Translations under genes and position numbers: made by a program
Assembly (NCBI GenBank): GCA_947384055.1
Contig: CANDFO010000087.1
Coordinates: 1 to 8,737 of the forward strand
Length of the DNA stretch: 8,737 bases
Reading direction: 5' to 3'
Source of the DNA: an uncultured Flavonifractor sp.
GTDB taxonomy: Bacteria > Bacillota > Clostridia > Oscillospirales > Oscillospiraceae
In this document: positions 5,101 through 8,737 of the stretch, in pieces
Position numbering within the stretch: the first letter of the stretch is position 1
Layout: each line of letters opens with the position of its first letter
Notes under the pieces: model-generated
Seen by the model: only the letters and a program-made list of their open reading frames with translations
Told to the model about the DNA's origin: nothing
Database searches by the model: none

Positions 5101-5616
5101 TTACACCTGCAATTCATACAAATAATCCGAAAATTCTTTCTCCGTGCCGCGCTTTTTATAGGTGATTTGTCCTGTCACCTGAAATCCCAGTTTTCTTACG
5201 ACCTTATTCGAAGCGATATTTTCCTTATTGACTCTTACAGTAATCTTTTTTGCTCCCTGCCTGACGGCATAATCGATCATACCCTTTGCGGCCTCTGTGG
5301 CATATCCGTTTCTCCAGTAATCTCTGTGAACGCAGTACGCAATATCGTATGTCTTTTCGTCATCGCTCACCATAAAACTGCAGGTCCCTATTCGTATACG
5401 TGTATCCTTCAATTCGGAGATCAGATAACAGCAGTCCTCGTCCTCGGATAATGCCTCTATTTCCCTGACATAATCCTCGTCGATCTCTTCCATGGCCTCG
5501 TCAGGCAAATACTCGCCCATTTCAGGGTCATTCCAAATACTGATCGCAAATCGCGCGTCCTCTTTTTCGAAGCTTCGCAGATATAGCCTCGGCGTTTCTA
5601 TTGTCTGTATTTTCAT
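5101..5616 (-). CDS. GNAT N-acetyltransferase, RimJ/RimL type
   Basis: A 171-residue acetyl-CoA-dependent acetyltransferase. It begins with the family pattern ETPRLYLRSFEKEDA (about 7-21), has the acetyl-CoA loop HRDYWRNGYATEAAKG at 97-112 (Arg102, Gly104, Ala106), and the C-terminal VNKENIASNKVVRKLGF at 129-145, which positions the cofactor and catalytic water network. Relatives acetylate ribosomal protein N-termini, antibiotics or small amines; the substrate is not predictable here. The GC content is clearly lower than its neighbours (25 of 60 at 5161-5220 against 46 of 60 at 3961-4020 within uvrC), suggesting acquisition. The start at 5616 has a GGGGGG site 7 nt upstream, and the stop of a 46-codon ORF lies immediately before it (TAA then ATG). 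The gene lies between two copies of the amidohydrolase-uvrC junction repeat. Confidence 0.9.
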   Translation of the reverse strand: MKIQTIETPRLYLRSFEKEDARFAISIWNDPEMGEYLPDEAMEEIDEDYVREIEALSEDEDCCYLISELKDTRIRIGTCSFMVSDDEKTYDIAYCVHRDYWRNGYATEAAKGMIDYAVRQGAKKITVRVNKENIASNKVVRKLGFQVTGQITYKKRGTEKEFSDYLYELQV

Positions 5617-5757
5617 TTATATACCCCCCAGGTGCGCTTCATCGCACATTCCAATCAATGATTCATGACAATGCCTAATGACAAAATCCCGATTTGTTGA
5701 ACAGAGCATATCACCAATGCCAACGACATTCAACCCCATGAGTTGGTCTTTGGTCAT
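5617..5757 (-). CDS. Small ORF, 46 residues, chimeric start with uvrC
   Basis: The frame starts at ATG 5757, which overlaps the amidohydrolase stop (ATGA) and has GGAGG 7 nt upstream. It ends with TAA directly before the GNAT ATG. The first six residues, MTKDQL, are the start of uvrC; after that it departs (MGLNVVGIGDMLCS and on). It contains four cysteines and three histidines and no membrane span. I recognise no family. It could be a true small protein, but a passive reading frame that carries ribosomes from the amidohydrolase to the GNAT gene is equally possible, given the exact stop/start contacts at both ends. Confidence 0.35.
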   Translation of the reverse strand: MTKDQLMGLNVVGIGDMLCSTNRDFVIRHCHESLIGMCDEAHLGGI

Positions 5758-5808
5758 ATTCGGTCCTCCGGCGTTAGAATTTTGGTGATATTTCCCCAGG
5801 CGATTTGT
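5737..5808 (-). repeat. Direct repeat copy B (amidohydrolase end and uvrC-like start)
   Basis: This is the partner of copy A (4981-5055). It covers the last codons of the intact amidohydrolase, the GGAGG site inside them and a uvrC-like ATG ACC AAA GAC CAA CTC. It differs from copy A at 15 of 72 aligned positions. The unit between the two copies is the small ORF plus GNAT gene. Confidence 0.85.
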
Positions 5809-6590
5809 TCGATCTCCGCCTCCGTGAAATCCATCTGGTCCAGGATATCGAAATATTCGTCATATTCCCCCTGTGGGAAGTCCGTGCCGAAAATCAGCCG
5901 TTCCGGTCCGAAAGCCCGCAAAATCCGGTTGACCTGCTCCAGACCGTACCACGCCACCAGCTTGGGCAGGATGTACGACATATCCGCCCATGTGCAGCCG
6001 GTGACGGCGTCCATAAACTTTGCCCCGCCCAAGTGGGCGGTAATCACCGTCAAATCAGGAAAAATCTGTATCATACGGTTGATTTTATCCGGCGCGCAGT
6101 TGTCGTGAAAGCCCAGGCGGCAGGGATTGGCGTGGAACATCACCGGCACCCCCAAATCCGCCGCCTTCCGCAGCACCGGCACCAGCCGCAGGTCGTCCGC
6201 GTCCATGTGGAGGTTGGTGGGATGGATTTTCAGACCGCACAGGCCATATTCTTCCACCGCCTGTTCCAGAATAAACGGGGTCTGTTCGATGAAATAGGCC
6301 CCGCTGGCGGTCACATCGGCGAAAGCCCGGAACCGGTCCGGATGGGCCTTCACCAGTCCGCCCAGGAAACGATTGGTCCTGTCAGGGTCGTGGTAGTAGA
6401 GGAAGGGGTCGTTAACGGGCAGGAGGAGGGCTTTCTCGATTCCAAAGCGGTCCATCCGGCGGAGAAAATCTTCCGCGCCGCAGCGGGACCAGGGGGCCTC
6501 CGACCCCTCGTTGGCCAAGAACTGGTCCACCCGCTCCCCGGGGAGGACATGGACGTGGGCGTCGAATTTCCGGCAGTTTCTCCAGTTCAT
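5754..6590 (-). CDS. Amidohydrolase family 2 metal-dependent hydrolase
   Basis: A 278-residue TIM-barrel hydrolase or decarboxylase of the amidohydrolase-2 group (relatives include ACMSD-like decarboxylases and uncharacterised TatD-like enzymes). Metal and catalytic residues are visible in order: FDAHVHVL (Asp10, His12, His14), HPDRFRAFADV (83-93), GLKIHP (His123), VPVMFHAN (His153), TAHLGGAK (His186) and IFGTDFP (Asp237). The complete set predicts an active enzyme, but the substrate is unknown. The start at 6590 is preferred over an ATG 24 nt upstream because GGGAGGAG lies at the correct distance from it. The gene sits between the ptsH terminator and the junction repeat; its TGA overlaps the next ATG. 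It was probably once co-transcribed directly with uvrC. Confidence 0.88.
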   Translation of the reverse strand: MNWRNCRKFDAHVHVLPGERVDQFLANEGSEAPWSRCGAEDFLRRMDRFGIEKALLLPVNDPFLYYHDPDRTNRFLGGLVKAHPDRFRAFADVTASGAYFIEQTPFILEQAVEEYGLCGLKIHPTNLHMDADDLRLVPVLRKAADLGVPVMFHANPCRLGFHDNCAPDKINRMIQIFPDLTVITAHLGGAKFMDAVTGCTWADMSYILPKLVAWYGLEQVNRILRAFGPERLIFGTDFPQGEYDEYFDILDQMDFTEAEIEQIAWGNITKILTPEDRI

Positions 6591-6638
6591 AGGGGCTCCT
6601 CCCTTTGCATACATTTCAGAGTATGGGCGAAAAAGCAG

Positions 6639-6670
6639 AAAAAGACTGCTTCGTCACCGAAACAGTCTTT
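6639..6670 (-). terminator. Intrinsic terminator of ptsH
   Basis: On the minus strand AAAGACTGTTTCG (6670-6658) pairs with CGAAGCAGTCTTT (6653-6641), 13 bp with one G-U pair and a GTGA tetraloop. The T-tract TTTTT covers 6643-6639. It lies 20 nt after the ptsH stop and 48 nt before the amidohydrolase start, so ptsH is mainly monocistronic and the amidohydrolase needs read-through or its own promoter. Confidence 0.88.
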
Positions 6671-6690
6671 CATCCGCTGTGTAAGGGTGT

Positions 6691-6957
6691 TTACTCGCCG
6701 AATTCGCCGGAACGGACCAGTTCGGCCAGCGCCTCTACGGCTTCCTTTTCATCGGAGCCGTCGGCAATCAGGGTGATGGTGGTACCCTTGACGATGCCCA
6801 GGGACAGGACGCCCAGCAGACTCTTAGCGTTTACACGCCGCTCGTCCTTCTCAACCCAGATGCCGCTCTTGAACTCGTTGGCCTTACGGATGAAGTAGGT
6901 GGCGGGTCTTGCGTGCAGACCAACCTCGTTGTTAATGGTGACTTCCTGAGTATACAT
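6691..6957 (-). CDS. ptsH: Phosphocarrier protein HPr
   Basis: An 88-residue HPr, the cytoplasmic phosphocarrier of the sugar phosphotransferase system. EI phosphorylates His15, and HPr passes the phosphate to EIIA proteins. The motif NNEVGLHARPA places His15 and Arg17 exactly at family positions. VNAKSLLGVLSLG places Ser46, the target of HPr kinase in Bacillota, so HPr(Ser-P) with CcpA could serve in catabolite repression. The sequence begins MYTQEVTI and its length is typical. The ATG at 6957 has AGAGGAG about 10 nt upstream. Unlike the common ptsHI operon, no ptsI follows; the gene has its own promoter (7023-7051) and terminator (6639-6670). A Crh-like paralogue is unlikely because His15 is present. 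Confidence 0.96.
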   Translation of the reverse strand: MYTQEVTINNEVGLHARPATYFIRKANEFKSGIWVEKDERRVNAKSLLGVLSLGIVKGTTITLIADGSDEKEAVEALAELVRSGEFGE

Positions 6958-7022
6958 AGACTATTATCTCCTCTTCCATTCAATCTGCATATACTGCATC
7001 ACAGCCTTTGGGATACGGTTAT

Positions 7023-7051
7023 ATGTTAGCAAATTTATTTTCGCGCGTCAA
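7023..7051 (-). promoter_or_regulatory. Sigma-A type promoter of ptsH
   Basis: On the minus strand TTGACG (7051-7046) is followed by 17 nt and TAACAT (7028-7023). Transcription would start near 7016, giving a leader of about 60 nt before the ptsH ATG. The local AT-rich stretch contrasts with the GC-rich surroundings. Confidence 0.65.
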
Positions 7052-7060
7052 CGGCACATT

Positions 7061-7330
7061 TCACAAAATTAATTGTCCCAACAGGACCTCTCTACGCCGT
7101 TTTGTGGGAAAATTTACGAAAATGAACCTTTCGTTTCTTTCCGGGGGCGCTCCGCCCTCCCGGGCGGGGGAGAACCGCTTCTGTCCGTTCGCCCGGGGGC
7201 TTCCCACCCCTGAGTCAGTATATGTCTCCTTCAGCCGTTCTGGTACTTGCAGAACGCCGGCTGCCGCCCTGTCAGCCCGATGCTTCAAGCGGGGGGCGCA
7301 CGCCCTATTGAAGGCGCGGCGGCGGGGACT
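7061..7330. repeat. GC-rich hairpin block between mutS2 and ptsH, no gene
   Basis: No convincing gene lies here. Visible hairpins are GGGCG/CGCCC (7145-7157); CCCGGGCG/CGCCCGGG (7159-7166 with 7190-7197) enclosing AGAACCGCTTCT; CGTTCTG/CAGAACG (7236-7242 with 7250-7256); and a two-part stem CTTCAA/TTGAAG plus GGGCG/CGCCC (7283-7313). None has a T-run directly after it, so the end of mutS2 transcription is not clear. A 75-codon minus-strand frame crosses the block but runs through the hairpins with an arginine-, glycine- and proline-rich composition and is probably not coding. Confidence 0.5.
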
Positions 7331-8737
7331 CTACTGCTTCAGCTCCACTACGGTCACACCGTCTTCGCCTTCGCCGTAGCGGCCTAACCGGTAGGATTTT
7401 ACGGAGCGGTGGCGCTTGAGCTGCTGGTGGACCGCCTTGCGTAACGCGCCGGTTCCCTTCCCGTGGATGATGGTCACCACGTTCAGCTTCCCCATGACCG
7501 CGCTGTCCAGGAAACGCTCCACCTGCAAGTCCGCCTCATCCGTCATCAGCCCCCGGATGTCCAGCTCGTTCACCGCCGCCCTGGCTCCCGCCAGACGGAC
7601 CGTCGCCGCCGCCTGCTTCTTCGCTTCCCGCTTCGCCAGCGTCTCCGCGTCCTCAATCAGCCGCACCTCGTTGGCTTTCACCGTCAGCTTCATGTTCCCA
7701 GCCAGCAATTGCAGCTTCTCTCCGCTGACCGCTGTGACCACCGCCTGCTTCCGCGTGCCGCCCAGCTCCACCAGGTCGCCCTCCCGGATGGGGCGGCTGG
7801 GGGCGGGGACGGGCTCCTTCTCCTGCTCGAAGCGCAGCTCCTCCTCCGCCTGGTTCAGCTGTCCCCGGATGGCCGCGCGGGCTTCGTTCACCGCCTGCCA
7901 ATTGGCGTTCTTCTCCTGCTCCTTCCGCAGCCGGGACAGCTCCTCGAACACCGCGTCCGCCTGGGCCCGGGCCTCCCGGACGATGCGCCGGGCCTCCGCC
8001 TCGCCCTTGGTGCGGGCGTTCTCCCTGGCCCGCTCCATCTGCTCGCGGAACTCGTGGGCGCGCTTGGCGTCCGCCTCCCGCTGGGCCCGGAGGCGCTCCG
8101 CCTCCGTCTGGTCCTTCTCCAGCCGCTGCCGCTTTTCCTCCAGCTGGGTCAGCACGTCCTCAAACCGGATGGACTCGCTGTCCATCTGGGCCTTGGCCGT
8201 CTCGATCACCGCCGGGTCCAGCCCCAGCCGCCGGGAGATGGCGAAGGCGTTGGATTTGCCGGGGATGCCGGTCAGGAGCTTATAGGTGGGCCGCAGGGTC
8301 TCCACGTCAAACTCGCAGCTGGCGTTCTCCACCCCCGGGGTGGTCATGGCGAAGGTCTTCAGCTCCGCGTAGTGGGTGGTGGCGGCCACCTTCCCGCCCC
8401 GCTCCCGGACGTGCTGGATGATGGCGATGGCCAGGGCCGCGCCCTCCACGGGGTCCGTGCCAGCCCCCAGCTCGTCGAAGAGGATCAGGCTGTGGCTCCC
8501 GGCCTCCTCCAGGATCTGGACGATGTTCACCATGTGGGCGGAGAAGGTGGACAGGCTCTGCTCGATGCTCTGCTCGTCGCCGATATCCGCCAGCACCTGG
8601 TCGAAGACGCTGACCGCGCTGCCGGACCCGGCGGGGATGTGCAGGCCGCACTGGGCCATGAGGGTCAGCAGGCCCAGGGTCTTCAGGCTCACCGTCTTGC
8701 CGCCGGTGTTGGGGCCGGTGATGACCAGGGTGTCGAA
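7331..8737 (-). CDS. mutS2: MutS2 family protein, C-terminal part (5' end beyond window)
   Basis: The frame stays open to the window edge, so 468 C-terminal residues are seen and the N-terminal third (core and clamp start) is missing. The visible part opens with the Walker A loop GPNTGGKT, followed by the MutS ATPase motifs STFSAHM and LILFDELGAGTDP (Walker B) and ATTHYAELK. A long charged coiled coil follows (about residues 190-290 of the fragment, rich in Glu, Arg and Ala). The C-terminal Smr nuclease domain carries LDIRG and HGKGTGALR. MutS2 is not a mismatch repair protein. In Bacillota it is linked to suppression of recombination and to rescue of collided ribosomes. The apparent GTG start at 8692 is internal, just after Walker A. 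The stop is TAG at 7331. The gene ends 280 nt before the ptsH promoter and is transcribed in the same direction. Confidence 0.95.
   Translation of the reverse strand, partial: FDTLVITGPNTGGKTVSLKTLGLLTLMAQCGLHIPAGSGSAVSVFDQVLADIGDEQSIEQSLSTFSAHMVNIVQILEEAGSHSLILFDELGAGTDPVEGAALAIAIIQHVRERGGKVAATTHYAELKTFAMTTPGVENASCEFDVETLRPTYKLLTGIPGKSNAFAISRRLGLDPAVIETAKAQMDSESIRFEDVLTQLEEKRQRLEKDQTEAERLRAQREADAKRAHEFREQMERARENARTKGEAEARRIVREARAQADAVFEELSRLRKEQEKNANWQAVNEARAAIRGQLNQAEEELRFEQEKEPVPAPSRPIREGDLVELGGTRKQAVVTAVSGEKLQLLAGNMKLTVKANEVRLIEDAETLAKREAKKQAAATVRLAGARAAVNELDIRGLMTDEADLQVERFLDSAVMGKLNVVTIIHGKGTGALRKAVHQQLKRHRSVKSYRLGRYGEGEDGVTVVELKQ

Noticed and set aside
5698..5705. Second copy of the recombinase palindrome (TGAACAGA)
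   Set aside because: Only eight bases of one arm match, with no inverted partner; expected by chance in a window of this size.
7061..7288. 75-codon minus-strand frame between mutS2 and ptsH
   Set aside because: It crosses several strong hairpins and overlaps the region just upstream of the ptsH promoter. Its composition is Arg/Gly/Pro rich and no family is recognised.

Overview
The window reads as a chromosomal stretch of a GC-rich, probably motile member of the Clostridia (Bacillota), most likely of the Oscillospiraceae type. This is inferred from several features: an HPr with both His15 and the regulatory Ser46 of Gram-positive bacteria, MutS2 with a Smr domain, strong GGAGG ribosome binding sites, a near-consensus sigma-28/sigma-D flagellar-type promoter, and intergenic regions packed with GC-rich hairpins. 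The exact genus cannot be read from the sequence.

Layout. Positions 1-341 hold no protein gene but contain a very good sigma-28 promoter (114-140), followed about 100 nt later by a strong intrinsic terminator (216-256) with no gene in between. A small serine recombinase (342-959, +) follows, with a near-perfect 23-bp palindrome over its presumed transcription start. Positions 960-1290 contain three intrinsic terminators and a short sequence resembling the 3' end of a tRNA/tmRNA gene, which may be the scar of an integrated element. A DHA3-type MFS efflux transporter lies at 1293-2591 (-). Its upstream region holds a possible 12-residue leader peptide and interleaved stems that could form an attenuator. 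Positions 2756-3159 are a hairpin-rich extragenic element. The rest is on the minus strand: uvrC (3160-5001), a GNAT acetyltransferase of lower GC (5101-5616), an unlisted 46-codon ORF (5617-5757), an amidohydrolase (5754-6590), ptsH/HPr with its own promoter and terminator (6691-6957), a second hairpin-rich gap (7061-7330), and the C-terminal two thirds of mutS2 (7331 to the window edge).

The most informative feature is the uvrC/amidohydrolase junction. A 72-75 nt imperfect direct repeat (79% identical by hand alignment) lies on both sides of the GNAT gene. Each copy contains an amidohydrolase C-terminus, the GGAGG site and the start MTKDQL of uvrC, with the stop and start codons overlapping as ATGA. 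This implies that the ancestral order was amidohydrolase-uvrC with translational coupling, and that a low-GC cassette (small ORF plus GNAT) was inserted with duplication of the junction.

Functionally the window joins DNA maintenance genes (uvrC, mutS2), sugar-phosphotransferase control (ptsH) and accessory genes (recombinase, MFS efflux, GNAT). The coding genes belong to known families. The novelty, if any, is in the non-coding parts: the geneless sigma-28 unit, the recombinase operator/crossover-like palindrome, the MFS leader and the duplicated uvrC junction.
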